A stretch of DNA of 64,000 nt from Arctopsyche grandis (GCF_051622035.1 NC_135367.1:13692501-13756500), one strand, 5' to 3'; shown: positions 1 through 12,331, counted from the first letter of the stretch. Made by a program: numbers and translations. The notes: generated by a model not told the origin, from the sequence alone.

Positions 1-2224
1 ACAATCATGGCTTTGGAATGGTATGTCCCTTGTGTATGTAGATTATGTAAGTTCACTTTATCACTGCGTAGACAAGGCCGGTGATTAAAAAATAAATCGG
101 TTAATTTTAAGCGCTACTTGCTACGCCGCCGTGTTATACGTAAATTAATCACCTTTCGTGCTACCACAATAAAGAACGCAATGCGGAATTGTTGTCTTGT
201 CAAAATTGATAAATCTAAACGTTTGCAATAAATTAATAGTGGTAGATATCTCCTTTGCTTAATTGATTTTCTTAATTAAAAATTAATACTTTATGTTTCG
301 AAAAAAATCAATTATCAACATACTACTATATTGATTAATTATTTAAACATTTAGCATTTGCCGACGCACACAAGGGCCAAATACCCGATTCCTTAGAAAA
401 AAATATTTTATTGAACTTTTAATAAGGAAATTAATGAAAAAGCTAATTTATTTATTTGATTATTCATTTGCTTCAATTTATTTTACTTTTGCATTCAAAA
501 TTTTAAGTCGATTTATCAAGGCAGATTTTTTCATATTTTCTAATAATACATTTAGTTTTTAAACTTCATTTAAGCTTGGTTTTAAGAAAAATATTTTTTT
601 ATAGATTTGCTTCATTATTCTCCCTACTAAAGAAACTATAAGATCAAAAACCGCAAAAATCCACAGTATTTTTTATTCGGCAAGATAAATCAATAACCAA
701 ATGACTTTTTTTTTATATATTATCTTAGCTATCAAGCTAATTTTAATTAAAAATACATCTTGACTTGTCCTAAAATCACAGACATGTAAGGATATTCATC
801 ATATCGTAAGGTAGAACTTTAACCTAACATATGTAAGGTGGTAACTCTGTATGTAAGGTAGAACTTTAAAAATAAAATTCACCTATTTTTTAACACGTCA
901 ACTTTAAATAATTTAATACAATATATTGAAAATAATAAAATTCCTTTAATATTAAAAAATAATAACATAACCTATGTATAGGTGATAAAGCCACATTCAA
1001 ATAATTCTACTTAAATAAAAAAGTAGAAAAAAGACAATAGATGTTTTTATGGGAGCGGGTATTCAACTATCGATTTCAATAAATAATAGTGCTTTTTAAC
1101 TTCAATTTTTGATCAACAACCACGTCTATGTACGAGTACACACCACTTAATTTTCCTCACTTGATTCGTTCAAGACAAAATGTTATGAATCTGCATAATA
1201 TATAGCTGACTTTGACTATGACTTTCTCAGATAATTCAGTTCCTGATTAATCCGATCCCAATAAATCAAAAGTGTACAAAACAAGCATATTTCATATGTA
1301 TGTATTTATTTTATAGTTCATATTTGATTTATTTAATGTCATTTTTTACGAAGCGTTTGTTTTTTATTTCACATATTATATTTATTTAAACTAGAAACTA
1401 AAAAAACTTGTCACAATCATGTAATTTCAATTTTAGAAAAAATTACACAATTTTTTTAACTAATCGAGGGAAAGTTCTGTAGCAGGGTTAAAAAAGTATC
1501 AATACTCTGTCTATGTATTTCTAGATAAGTAAATAACAACACTTTTTCTTAAAGAGTAAAAAAAATCGATTCTGAGAAAACTGCTCATAGCATAATTCGT
1601 ACAACACGAGTGTGTATGTGTGTGTGTAGTGACACTGAGGAAGGCCATCACTTACCGGTCAACCAACCGGTTACAGTGATGTCTCAATAGTTTGTTTAGC
1701 CATTTTACTTTACATGGTACATATCATCGAGCAACATGGGACACCCGCCCCCGCACGCTTCGCACAATTTCTCCGGCTGCTCTTTTATGGAGCTTCACAC
1801 ACACCCACTCGCCGATCTTTTTTATTTATTTGTTTATTTCTACTAATATTATTATTTAAATATTATCATAATGCCGTGTGCGCGCGTATGCTTTCTCCTT
1901 GCGATTTCCTCGCTTTTTCGTCAGTTTTTTTCTGTCGTACTCCGCGTTCAAATTTGGCCATTTGGCGATATTTTCGCGCGCTAACCGGATGCGAGTGTTG
2001 GGTAATGTTTGGTCGTTCGTATGCAAATCGACGACAATTAATGTAATATCACCGAATGTGGCGAATTTCGCGCGGCGAAATTTTTCACTACATGCTTTTT
2101 GTGCAAGGAATTTAACGATGTGAAAACAGACATAAACTTGTAAAAGGAATAATTTTTTTTATATTTCATATTTTTATATAGAAATGGGGTCGATTCTTTA
2201 CATATATGTACATATGTATGTGCA
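1..2224. other. AT-rich non-coding sequence
   Basis: No coding region is recognised. A short word, GTAAGGTAGAACTTTAA, occurs at about 807 and again at about 855, with a partial copy between them. A (TG)n tract lies at about 1611-1627. The open frames at 1714-2123 lack any domain, have no plausible splice context and are not supported. The upstream coding exons of the spatzle-like gene could lie here or outside the window; none was identified. Confidence 0.5.
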
Positions 2225-2460
2225 TAGATAGTGTTTATCAACATGTCCAGTGTACTCAATGAAACATGGAATGCTGTATGCTCGGCATAACGAGGAGAAA
2301 TAGGAAACGGAATACGTGGGTGAGAATTATTCCGAGGGTAGTGGATATAGTGGAGAGAATGAAAATATTGAAATGACAATGGGCGAGTTATGTATGTACG
2401 TACATAGCTACCAGAATCGACGAAAGATAGACAAAAGAAGTGCTTGAATCAGAGAAATGT
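2225..2460 (+). mobile_element. LINE 3' fragment (KWQWAGH-type RT C-terminus), first half
   Basis: This block matches, in sense orientation, the reverse complement of 7395-7640 and part of 17636-17935. Shared words include CAGCATAACGAGGAGA-like sequence and TGGATATAGTGGAGAGA, followed by a degenerate GAAATGACAATGGGCGAG. In better copies this region encodes the KWQWAGHVARRT segment typical of the C-terminal tail of insect LINE reverse transcriptases. Frameshifts and stops show it is dead. The matching second half of the same tail appears at about 3300-3450, so the two may be one copy split by later insertion. Confidence 0.6.
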
Positions 2461-3250
2461 TATAATAATAGAAGCGGCTTTAGGCGTCATATTGTTGTCA
2501 GGTCAGAGTAGTCCACGAACCTTTTTTAATAATTTCCGCGGCAGTCGTGTTTGATATTTGGTATTCGATGTATGTCTGATAAACATTTCTCTGTTTGTTC
2601 ATATTACTCGTAAGATGGGCAAGTGCATCGTTAAAAGTCGCACAATGCATTCGAAAACTCACAATAAACAACATGGAATAAATTTTTATAAGTAAATGAA
2701 TCATTTTAGTAACATATTATTCAATTAACATCATAGTTTTACAGTTTGTCAAAATGTCATGGCGACCGCCGGCATTCTACATACGCTTTCAGGGATGGCA
2801 CCAGAGAAATGTAAAAATTATTTTTTAAATAAATGTAAAAACATTTCTTTTGGCGGCGCCGAATACTCAATTATATTAATAATCAATTATTTAAGTTTAA
2901 TTAATATAAACATCGTTAATTTTATATTATACATATTTTTGTTGAAAGTATATATTACACGCTAATTTAAGAGTTCCCAAAGACAGACACAAAAAAGTGG
3001 ATAAAAAAAAAATCCGCCAATAAACGAATTGGCTACCAACACCCAACACCACCATATGCTCAAATTGCAAATAAATCTATATCAAAATAAAACACGTATC
3101 TACATATATTCTATTATCAAAAAGGACTTTTATTTATGTAGTGAATATACGATGATCCTGATTATATTCCGTGCGTGTAGTATTATTGTACGTGTAGTAT
3201 TATTGTGTAATATTATTGTACTATTGTACGTGTAGTATTATTGTATGGAA
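2461..3250. other. Non-coding sequence between two LINE fragments
   Basis: No gene is seen. A small tandem array of a GTACGTGTAGTATTATT-like unit lies at about 3171-3245. The stretch may be an insertion that split one LINE copy, but no clear terminal repeats or target duplication were found at its edges. Confidence 0.4.
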
Positions 3251-3289
3251 AGGGAACGAGTATTATTTTCTGACACTGGCTATTTGTCG

Positions 3290-3455
3290 GAAAAGGTACT
3301 TCTATTATTGTTAAATTTCTCTTACTAGAATGATAAAAGGTGAAAGGATGGCCGCAAGGAAGATAGTTAGATAAAATTAGGAAAATGTGTGGGGTGAGAT
3401 AGAAGAGAGTTGTGCAAAACCGAGACGAATAGAAGCGTGTTGATGTAGATGATGG
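3290..3455 (+). mobile_element. LINE 3' fragment (RT C-terminus), second half
   Basis: Sequence around GATGGCCGCAAGGAAGATAG and AGACGAATAGAAGCGTGTTG corresponds to the GRPxGRWVDxIRKN...NRDEWKRA portion of the LINE tail seen reversed at 7090-7330 and 17636-17800. It contains in-frame stops and is a relic. Its position downstream of 2225-2460 in the same orientation fits a single interrupted copy. Confidence 0.5.
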
Positions 3456-4695
3456 TGATGATATATGTATGTACATAATATAATATTTCGCTTTAAATTG
3501 TTTTTTTTTTTTAATAAATGAATTATCAGTAGTTGTATTTTATATACAATAGTTGGAACTATTATGAAAACAAAATTAAATGACCTTCGGAACCAATATC
3601 GATCTTCACTATAATACATACATACATATATTACAGTTTTATTTATGTATTCAGAAAATTGAAACCGTCACTATAAATAAGACTTATCTACATATACATA
3701 TATAAAAATGCATTTTCAATTCGACCAATCAATTATTTTGTACATAAAATAAAAAAATCTGTAGTTCGAATTTCCGTTACTTCGTACTACGTACATATAT
3801 ATGTAGATGAAGTATTTAAAGTATGTTACTACGTACATAGATACAGTAATACATATATAATGAGAAATATAGAATAAATGGTACATACCAAAAATCACCA
3901 GTAGATTCATAATTCCACCATTTTAATTTGAACATAATTCACTTGTTTTATTTTAATTTATTGTAATTACTAACAGATATTATTTTCATTCGAGTTTATT
4001 CAACGCGGTCGAAATGACGTACACACACGTGCTTGAAAAATTCAAAATCATCACCGAAAATAGTCACCGCTAATCAATCACCGCACTCGAACCGATCTCG
4101 AAGCACAAGATTAGTCGCGAAATTTAAATGCAAATCGAACGATATGTCTAGACATGAATGCGATGGATTATTGTAGCAGATTCGCGAACGTACCAGTGCG
4201 AGACGTCCAATGCACTTAATTGTAAGTATGCACCAATTATTTGAAATTTGTGAAACTTCGATTTGATCGATTCGCCTTAGCGTAGGTAATTTTTCAATTG
4301 TATCGCGATATTTTTTTACGCATGATAATTCGATTGTTTTTTTTTTTTGTAATGTAATTTTCAAATTTTAATTGAAATTATTATTTAAATTCAGCGTTTT
4401 AATTATAAACTTTTAATGTGAAATTAGTGTAAACATCTTCATCGATTAATATGAACAGGTGTTCAATCTGTTATCAATAGAAATATTGTTTTCGTCGAAA
4501 ATATTACCATCGAGATTTTTATCGATGAATGCGTTTTTGTTTTTTAGAAAATGTATATTTTAAAAATAGTTCGAATATATCGAATCCTACTGTTTAGTTT
4601 TAAGATTTTTTAGAAATATTAAATCAACTGGAAGTGGCACGTTCTGTTTTTTCTTTGTTTTTTATTTCATTTTAACACTGTTGAATAAATGGAGC
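3456..4695. other. AT-rich non-coding sequence
   Basis: No coding region, RNA gene or element with readable ends was found. TACATA/TATGTA clusters occur at about 3465-3480, 3618-3632 and 3790-3860. Confidence 0.5.
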
Positions 4696-5097
4696 TTAAG
4701 GGCGAAATCACACTGATATACGTGATATATGTTTTTTTTTAGATTCTTTTAAACATGTGAAAAAACGCAGCACCCCAAGCCCATATACATATGTACATGG
4801 TACATGGTACACAGTCCCAAAAATCACCACCTGGAGTGTTTTCGGTGATATTTTATCCTTGTATTTATCCTTACTTGGCAGTGATCGATAGCGGTGAATC
4901 CCATATTTGAAGAAATGTAGGAGCAACTTGTTGGTTGCATATTATGGATATGCATACACGTGTGACCTTCCAAATATATGCATTCTGCACGTGCAACTAC
5001 ATCCGAATTCGGTTTGGGGAACACCCACTGTTTACGGTCACAGCGAGAGGGCAAGGACACGTGACGTCCCATACCACTCAGTGTGTTTTCGCCTTAA
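4696..5097 (-). mobile_element. TTAA-flanked MITE, family T1
   Basis: The body 4700-5093 is bounded by TTAA at 4696-4699 and 5094-5097. Its ends are inverted: GGGCGAAATCACACTGA at the left, and TCAGTGTGTTTTCGCC at the right. The interior, read on the minus strand (ACATTTCTTCAAATATGGGA, then an ATCACTG block, then GAAAACACTCCAGG), recurs at 23831-24106, 24113-24438 and 63780-64000. A TTAA target is characteristic of piggyBac-like and Kolobok-like transposons, so this is probably a non-autonomous derivative of one of those. No coding capacity. Confidence 0.75.
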
Positions 5098-5137
5098 GCT
5101 TATTTATACATACATATGTATATGTTAGTCCATGTGT

Positions 5138-5556
5138 ACATTTCGTTCGTTCATGAGCATAATAGTTTGTTCATACACGAACAATCTGTCCATTTATAGT
5201 GTACACAAAATAAGAAATTGATAAACGAACCAGTTTGTTCACGCACATACTATTTATTAGACATAAGTTTAATTATTCGCAATTGGATTAATGTCCCATC
5301 CTCTATGTATGCTTAACCTGGGTTGCAATATTTTAAAAATGACAGAAAGCGGGCATTATAGTATTGATTTTCACATCTCAAAATTTTTGATAGCTCAAAG
5401 GTTTTGATAGCTCAAAGTTTTGACAGCTAAAAGCTTCAAGCCACGCCTGGTGAGTCTAATTGAAGATAGCTTTTGACTGTTGGCATTTAAACTAAAACAA
5501 ATGTACGAACTAAAATTAGTTCATGTACGAACAAACTAATATTTACATGAAAAAAT
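5138..5556 (-). mobile_element. TIR element, family T2 (TAGTTTGTTCATA ends), without insertion
   Basis: Both edges carry inverted, imperfect copies of a motif like GTTCATGAACATACTAGTTT followed by GTTCATA/GTTCGTA. The interior (ACCTGGGTTGCAATATTT, TTTTGACAGCTAAAAG and TAGCTTTTGACTGTTGGC) reappears in reverse complement at 24530-25150. This copy preserves the uninterrupted sequence ACATAGAGGATGGG, which documents the empty target site of the hAT element present in the other copy. Confidence 0.7.
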
Positions 5557-6970
5557 CGGAGTGAAAATTTGGACTGTAACAAATGCATATGTAAATCAAA
5601 TTTTATTTAAAATGTTTCTGGAAACAGTACATTTAGTCTGAAGTTTTCAGATTTTTCAGGTGTTTCGCAAATTTTGTTGATACTTACTGATTTTTTCATC
5701 TATAAATTTTAAGCTAAGATTACGTAATATAATAAATTTGGAGATTATCCACCAACCGAAAATAATTTTCTCTTTTATAGTTTAAAGTATTTTATGCATG
5801 AGTTTCACTCTCACGTGACAGCACCTATGATATTGGTTTCATGTTTTTGATAATCTTATATACCTAAAATATATATTATATACTTCAATAGATAAAGTTA
5901 TATCTACATAGATTAAACAACTGGGTTCAATGATGCCCAAAATAAGAGCCCAGCTCTTATTTTGTACAATCTCAATGATTATTGTATAACTAATATGCGA
6001 ACTTACTCATTCTCAAAAAACTTGTTAGAATGGTCCTAGATATTGGACATTACTAAGGCTCTTGCTATCCTTCAGCTTTCTTTAGTCTACCAAATTGAAC
6101 GAGGGAGTGGTTCACTTACGTAAAATGCCTCCGGACATACATACATATGTATGTACATATTATATTTGGCCTTCACGACTTCTGAAGTTGGCCATTGTGC
6201 TAAAACGACTGAAATTGGACCAATTTGACGCAAACCAGACAAGCAACCAGGTGCGGTCACATGTGCGAATGTCAAGATTTTTTTTTCTTCACAGCTCTTT
6301 CAAGGTAAAGCAAAAGGCATGCATAGTTACGTAGGAGGCGACTTGTTCAGGATCGACGACTTCAGAGGGTCTGCGCAACCTGTATTCAAACCGTAGATAT
6401 GACAATATGGATTGAATGTTTATTATAATAATACAAGAAAAAGAAACAGTCACCTGCACTCGTTCGTGTCGTGTCGTACATATATTTAAATAATAAATCG
6501 CCATAAATAAAGATTAAACGGTTTCAATTTTAATGTCGTCTGGTTTTAACCATGTTTGTGACATCATGGTATACTACATAACCCTGTAGGTATGTTGAAT
6601 TATATGCTCATCTAAAATTCGCGTCACTTTCGAACGCGTCTCTGTGATGTACGATGTCGTGAACAAGTTTCGAAATTCGATTATAGATTTTTTTTTTCGG
6701 CTAGCCCATTCGTCTCTATCGTCTCTATAGTAAACAAATTACGATTTAAATTATATAGATATTTAATTTTTTGATACAACCGACGATTCAATAAGTAATT
6801 TTACCCTGAAAATATTCCGATTATGATGTAAAATCTAGTAAGTATTTTTTCGTTGTAAATTCTAACAGGATAAATTCAGCCTCCACAAAACTAGGAATGT
6901 TTCTGAAAAATACTGCCGTTTTTTCAATATTGTATTCTCATTTTATTTCGTAATAGTGAGTCACTTTTTT
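5557..6970. other. Non-coding sequence
   Basis: No gene recognised. A perfect hairpin with arms CAAAATAAGAGC and GCTCTTATTTTG lies at about 5937-5964. The two opposed frames at 6087-6334 overlap each other, lack domains and are not supported. Confidence 0.45.
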
Positions 6971-7003
6971 TTCCGATTGGTCACTATTAGTGACCAATCG
7001 GAA
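6971..7003. repeat. Perfect 33-bp palindrome
   Basis: Arms TTCCGATTGGTCACTA (6971-6986) and TAGTGACCAATCGGAA (6988-7003) are perfect reverse complements around one T. GTGAGTCAC-like sequence just upstream repeats part of the motif. No element ends or function are evident. Confidence 0.85.
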
Positions 7004-7084
7004 GAAAGTTCATAAGTATGCATATATGTACATATATGTAATATCTTATTCAGACATTCTTACAGTTAATTTCGATTTTCTAGA

Positions 7085-7330
7085 TATCGTCATTCACCAT
7101 CCACTTCTGGACGATGGCCTCTCCAGCAAGCTTCCATTCGTCTCTGTTTTGGGCAACTCTCATCCATCTCATCGCACACATTTTTTCTAATTTTATCCAC
7201 CCATCTCCCATGTGGCCTTTCTTGCACCCTTTTACATTCTATCGGGTACCATTCGAGTACTTATTTTGTCCATCTATCGTCCGTTCTTTCAGCTACGTGA
7301 CCCGTCCACTGCCATTTCAATATCTTTACT
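7085..7330 (-). mobile_element. LINE 3' fragment (KWQWAGH-type RT C-terminus)
   Basis: Read on the minus strand, the sequence encodes a recognisable but broken tail: WQWxGHVA, RTDDRW, VLEWYPIECKR, RPHGRWVDKIRKN, ESCPKQRRMEAC. This is the region C-terminal to the reverse transcriptase core in LINEs common in insects. Stops and frame changes mark it as a relic. A second, partly overlapping copy follows at 7395-7640, so two independent 5'-truncated insertions lie side by side. Confidence 0.65.
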
Positions 7331-7394
7331 CTCATCGTTATTCATGTAAGAAATTTAAACACTTTCAAAAATTTGTGCTAAAGATTTATCATAA

Positions 7395-7640
7395 CAGATT
7401 TTCGAACAATAACACATCATACATTCTCTCGGGTACAATTCTAGCACCACTTTTGTCCACTTTTCATCCATTCTTCTACATTGCTACGTATCTCGCCCAT
7501 TGCTATTTCAATCTCTTTGCTCTCTCCACTATATCAAATACCTTTATCATACTTCTCACCCTCGTATTCCGTTTTCTATCTCTCCTCGTTATGCTGAGCA
7601 TATGTACATCTTTCCGTATTTCATTGAGTGCATTGGACTT
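7395..7640 (-). mobile_element. LINE 3' fragment, second copy
   Basis: The minus strand carries CATTCTCTCGGGTAC-complement (the WYPRECKR coding stretch) and then upstream LINE sequence shared with 2225-2460 and 17800-17935. The long plus-strand frame that runs through 7114-7650 is antisense to these fragments and is not a gene. Confidence 0.6.
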
Positions 7641-7671
7641 AATTTCTTAATATATTAAAGGTGTTTTATAT

Positions 7672-7673
<2 letters not shown>

Positions 7674-7707
<34 letters not shown>
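7674..7707. repeat. (TA)n microsatellite
   Basis: An uninterrupted AT dinucleotide run of about 34 bp just beyond the second LINE fragment. It could be a decayed LINE tail or a simple slippage tract. Confidence 0.85.
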
Positions 7708-7709
<2 letters not shown>

Positions 7710-7710
<1 letters not shown>

Positions 7711-9637
7711 TTTAGACAAATTTTCATATTAATTTACTCATATTTACTTGCACAAGCATCAGAAATAACTGATCTAACAATGATCAGGGTGATAGGCCAA
7801 CCGTTTAACCAGTGACCTTAGCGTGAAAAAGCACTGCTGTGTTCACAGAATTCACAGAATCTTCCACAACTCGCGGTGAGATCACTCGGATAGATTTTGT
7901 GGGTTTTGCAGTTGAAAAACTTTTTTTTATATATTAGATACAAATATATAGTTGCGTCACTACCATTTTCGATCCGGAAGCCGAAGAAGCGTCGTCGTCT
8001 TCGTTCGAAAGAAATGTTATTTTTTTATATATACATATTTTTACAGTATTATTATTCTCGTAGTGCCTTAGCAATTAATTAAAATATTTTGAGATGATAA
8101 GGAACTGGTGATTTATTATACTGACTAACATAACTCAAGCTGCTCATTAACGCAACGCTCAAGGACGGGTCGTTATTTCTTTAGATAAAATTGTATTTAA
8201 TATAAATTGTTGTAGGGGTTGTTAATTTCGAATGATTCGGACAGGAAGTTAACCAGTGAAAAATTCATGTATATTTGGTGATAAAGTTCATTGCGATGTT
8301 TAAACTATTGATCATCTTCTGAGGTGGTTGTGCAAACAAACTATGTAAAATTTGAATTTTTAAGTGTTTATAAAACACTGCAATTTCGAGTGCCGAATCT
8401 TGATTACACTCGAAAGTCCTTATGATATTTTATTCCTACTGTGTTTTTTTTCTATACCAATTTATTTTTATACGCTTACATAGGTTGATCGTTAATATAA
8501 TAAAGTTCACTATAAAGCTAATTTCCTACTTGTTCATATAAATTTAATGGCATTTTCGGCACATTCATATATGTATGTATATTGACCTTGATAGGTCATT
8601 GTATTTGTTGTTGACATGTCCTTCACTTACCACTCCAATTTCGATGGAAAAGTACAAACAGTGGTTTAATTTCTTGCACCTACATACATACATACATATT
8701 TATGTTCATATGAGCCGTTATAATTGAAAGTGGCGTAAGTACATGTTTCTTCATTTCGATAAATATCTCGCAAAATATCAAATTTAATGTTTTGCGTTTA
8801 CAATATTTAAAAATACTGGTGACTTGTAATACGTTTATGCTTCTTTTCCGAGATTCTGGACATATCGAATATAACAATTTGTGAATTACATAAGTCAAAC
8901 AGAAATAGTGTTTTTGGAACTGAAAATTGGACTTCTGCTACTTTCAAATACAACGACTCAATTGTCGTTGGAACCTACAATGAAATGCTACAGATCAGTA
9001 CAATAACTCTGGCTTATTCTAAAATTTGTTTTTTACATATTACATGTGAATAAATTGATCTTATTTAACTACATATACCATTCATCAATCTGAATTTTAA
9101 AAAAATTGCTCCTAATGACATTTCGTTCAACACTGGTTTTGTTTTTATAAAAAAAAATACCCACAGTGAGCTTTGGCTTTTACGATTGACGGGGTCTATA
9201 CCTACGCTACAATGGCTACGGAAGTGTTACATATTCAATATACAGGGCGACTACCTACTATTGTTCCGAGACGAAATAAATATTACATCCAACGTATTTC
9301 TGTAACATTTATAACTGGTTGAATTCGTACCTTAACCGGTGGGCGTTCATTCGCGATCGCCTGGCAGCCGGTCTCGCAAATAAATCAGTGTATCAATGCG
9401 AACAACACGTGAACACCGAGTTTTAATTATTTCCTATCTACTCGAACCACACCCAAGTATACATACATATATCCATGTAACAAACGAAAAAACAAAATCA
9501 AAACCGCGCCGAATTCAAGGTGAGAAGTGTTTCCATTTTGACGACGAGATCAGTCAGTCTGGGGCGAAACGGTTTAATTCCCTTTCGGACCGATTGATTT
9601 TGAACCAATTTCTTCTTTCCGGTCGCTTTCCTCGTGT
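7710..9637. other. Non-coding sequence
   Basis: No coding region or element with readable ends was found. TACATA clusters occur at about 8565-8580 and 8680-8700. Slightly GC-richer sequence at 9320-9560 has no recognisable exon. Confidence 0.45.
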
Positions 9638-9990
9638 CTAAGGGTCGTGACTTTCCCATCTTCTAATTTCCATAATGCGCCCCGTCATGGGCTCCTCCAA
9701 CCCTGTCGACAAACGTTTTCCCAGTGGCAGCCCTGACCTGGTCATGCCATCTTGTTGGAGATTTTCCTCTTTCTCTGCTTCCTTCAACGCTTCCCAAAAC
9801 GACCGATATTTCCAGGTTGTCCTGGTCTCTCCTCGGGATGTGTCCAAAGAACTGGAGGATACGCCTAATGCATATGGAAGACAGCCCATCACCAACCCTC
9901 AGCTCTTGCAGGGTTGTAGTATTGGTTCTTCTCGCTGTCCAGGGGATTCTAAACATCCAATTAACCAATTTAGACGATATCAAATTAAAT
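9638..9990 (-). mobile_element. LINE RT C-terminal remnant (RRILQFFGHIPRRD type)
   Basis: On the minus strand an open frame of about 106 codons (9663-9983) reads WTARRTNTTTLQEL, LSSICIRRILQFFGHI, RRDQDNLE, SRERGKSPTRWHDQVRAATG. This is the conserved tail of a LINE-type endonuclease-reverse transcriptase family that is widespread in insects. The core RT and endonuclease are absent, so the copy is 5'-truncated. It is a different family from the KWQWAGH copies. Overlapping plus-strand frames are shadows. Confidence 0.75.
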
Positions 9991-10560
9991 CGACGGACAT
10001 ATTATACAATTTCCACGAATACTAATTATGTATATTAAATTTAAATAATGCTTATTAAAATTTTGATTATTATACATATTGTAATTTTTCCCCATATTTA
10101 ATTTGTGACTTTTAAGTTATTGTATAGTATAATACTTATTTATTTATGAATACTCGGGAAAGGGAATATATCCGATGGAACCAAGAGGTTTTTTAATACA
10201 AAAAATACGAATAAGATTTTTAAAAAATCGAAAAGAAATATAAAGCACAAGTAGCAAAAAAGCTCAAAATGGAGGAAAATGAAATAAAAAATAAACAATT
10301 AAAAAAAAGAAAAAAAAATACCAAAGAATAACCTGAAAAGGAAAAAGAACTACAAAATCTCATTAACTTTCATTAATCAGTTTATTTCCAAAACCACTTG
10401 TTAAAATATCAATGGACACAACACTAGTATTTAGAAATACATATGTATAATCGCATTGTTAATTATGAACACTGGGTTTTTATTATTTTTGTTTTTAAAT
10501 GCTTTTTCACAATATGTACATCTTCTATTATAACAGCTACTGATCCAGTGATTATTATTT
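9991..10560. other. AT-rich non-coding sequence
   Basis: No gene seen. A-rich tracts at 10190-10330 resemble decayed poly(A)/LINE flank but have no coding content. Confidence 0.45.
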
Positions 10561-10970
10561 TAAGCATTATTGTTCACTAGTGGATCTAGAAAATGATCAA
10601 GTGGGGGGGGGGCATTCAAATTAAAAAATAATACATAAAAAAGATCTTGCTAAAAGCGATAGTCCGTATTGTAAGGACTTATTTTTTGCATAGATATTAA
10701 CGTAAAAGGTTACTTTCTTCTTGCATTTAGATTAGTCCATTTACCTGGAAGGGTCGTAATAAAAAACATAGATAAAGTAAAAATAATCGTGCAATTTAAA
10801 ATTCAAATGGAAAGAACTAAAATATATTTTTTACACAAATGAAATGTTGTGAATAATGTATTTAACTATGAAAAAAAAATTATATACATATGTATGTATA
10901 TAAAAAATTAAATTCGTCCAAGGGGGAGCCATAGCACCCATGGCACCCCCCTTGGGTCAACCTATGCTAT
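10561..10970. mobile_element. Dispersed G-rich-ended repeat, family T3
   Basis: The left part ACTAGTGGATCTAGAAAATG plus a G run and GGCATTCAAATT, and the right part GCACCCATGGCACCCCCCTT, recur in the same order at 29740-29990. The middle shares TTGTAAGGACTTATT-like and AAATTAAATTCGT words. G-rich termini of this sort are seen in old hAT elements, but no target duplication is readable here, so the class is uncertain. Confidence 0.55.
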
Positions 10971-12200
10971 TTTTCTTATTAGTCCAGTCTTATTTTAATG
11001 TTAATGTATACAGTACAACAGGAAAAAAAAGCTGAAAGACCTATTTACAATTCTTATAATACATTAATAATACATTGTATACATATGTATATATTATTTT
11101 TAACTGAAGACACTGTCAACTTGAGTCGATGATCTAAAGTCAATTTTGTTTAGATAATCTGTATTTATACCTTAAATTTGTTGTTAGTAAAAACAAGATA
11201 TATAAATATTATATTAAGTCATTCATACCTATGTACATATATATTGTAGTCGGAAAAGCTAACCTTAGAAGATGAACAAATAATATTCCAATATTCTAGA
11301 TCAGCGTGCCCGTATTATTTTAAAAAGTTTGAGTCACCTTTGCTATAAATAATATTTTTAAAAATTACTGCCAAACATATGTTGTATGTAGATATAATAC
11401 ATACATAGTTAAATTTAATAATTTAAAAATTGTCATTGAATTATTGTGCATGTACAGAGGGTTCGTAAAGTATGTGCATACATATGTATATACTATGTAT
11501 ATTTATATTCGAATAATGCAATTTTGAAATGGTTACGAATATAATTCAACGTTTATCGGTGTCTAGGAAATGCGAACAAATTTATGGTGCAATTTCATAG
11601 CAAGGCTAAATAATATCATATATTTATTTAATAAAGACCCGGCGCTTTATATTTATATTTATTTGAACGGCTGTCATAACGCGAACCGAATTAATAAATT
11701 CCGCCAAAGAAGTACTAATTGACTCGAGTCAAAATAGCCACAGTTCGTAATTGTATTTGCATACTTTACCGTTCAATTTAGTCGATAGTGGTATTTTATT
11801 ATTCGCAAATACTATCCTTGAACCGCTCCCAACCCTTAGAAAGCAATATTTATATTAACGAAATATATTTAAATGAAATATATTCCGTTGATAATAATGC
11901 ACGTTGCAATCGACTATTTTTTCTTTGAAAAACATTGTTGTAAACATTATAATATGTATTAATAAAACCTGTATTATTTTTTCTTATGATAGTCAAGCAT
12001 ATCTTTGATGTATATTAAAACGAATAAAATGATCTCAATTTATTTTATCCTAATGATCTTTCGTTTAAAAAAGAAAATAAAACAACGTATTTCCTTTTGT
12101 ACTGCACACTCCACATGTGTAAATCAAATTTGATCTTTAGATGTATTTTGTCATGTATTTTTATTTAAAAAGTTTCATTTTGGTTTGTTTCTAACATCAG
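10971..12200. other. Non-coding sequence upstream of the spatzle-like exon
   Basis: No exon could be identified, although an upstream coding exon ending one base into a codon is required by the phase of the 12201 exon. The sequence is AT-rich with several TATGTA clusters. Confidence 0.45.
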
Positions 12201-12331
12201 GTGGAGGTAGTAGTGGTCGACAAGCAGCCACACCGATCCAGGGACCAATTTTCCTGAAAAACGGAAGTGTTCCAGTAGTACCTCTATACTCCTATCCTGT
12301 GCTCAGCAACGGAACTTTCATACAAATACCA
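12201..12331 (+). CDS. Spatzle-like ligand, internal exon (N-terminal pro-region)
   Basis: This 131-nt exon is bounded by CAG at 12198-12200 and the donor GTAAGT at 12332. After two bases completing a codon it encodes GGSSSGRQAATPIQGPIF, LKNGSVPVVPLYSYP and VLSNGTFIQIP, and it ends on a codon boundary. It joins in phase to the exon at 28684, giving [16 protein letters not shown]. The proline-rich, small-residue content fits the pro-domain of a secreted spatzle-family precursor. The exon encoding the signal peptide was not found; it must end in phase 1 and may lie upstream of this window. The exon falls outside any open frame of useful length and is assigned from splice sites, phase and continuity with the downstream protein. 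Confidence 0.75.

Noticed and set aside
1714..2123. Two overlapping plus-strand frames, one with a hydrophobic stretch that might be a signal peptide
   Set aside because: Considered as the missing first exon of the spatzle-like gene, but no donor in the required phase and no family resemblance were found.
7114..7650. 178-codon plus-strand frame
   Set aside because: It is antisense to two LINE 3' fragments; the recognisable protein similarity is on the minus strand.
9675..10038. Two plus-strand frames of about 104-116 codons
   Set aside because: Both are shadows of the minus-strand LINE reverse transcriptase tail.
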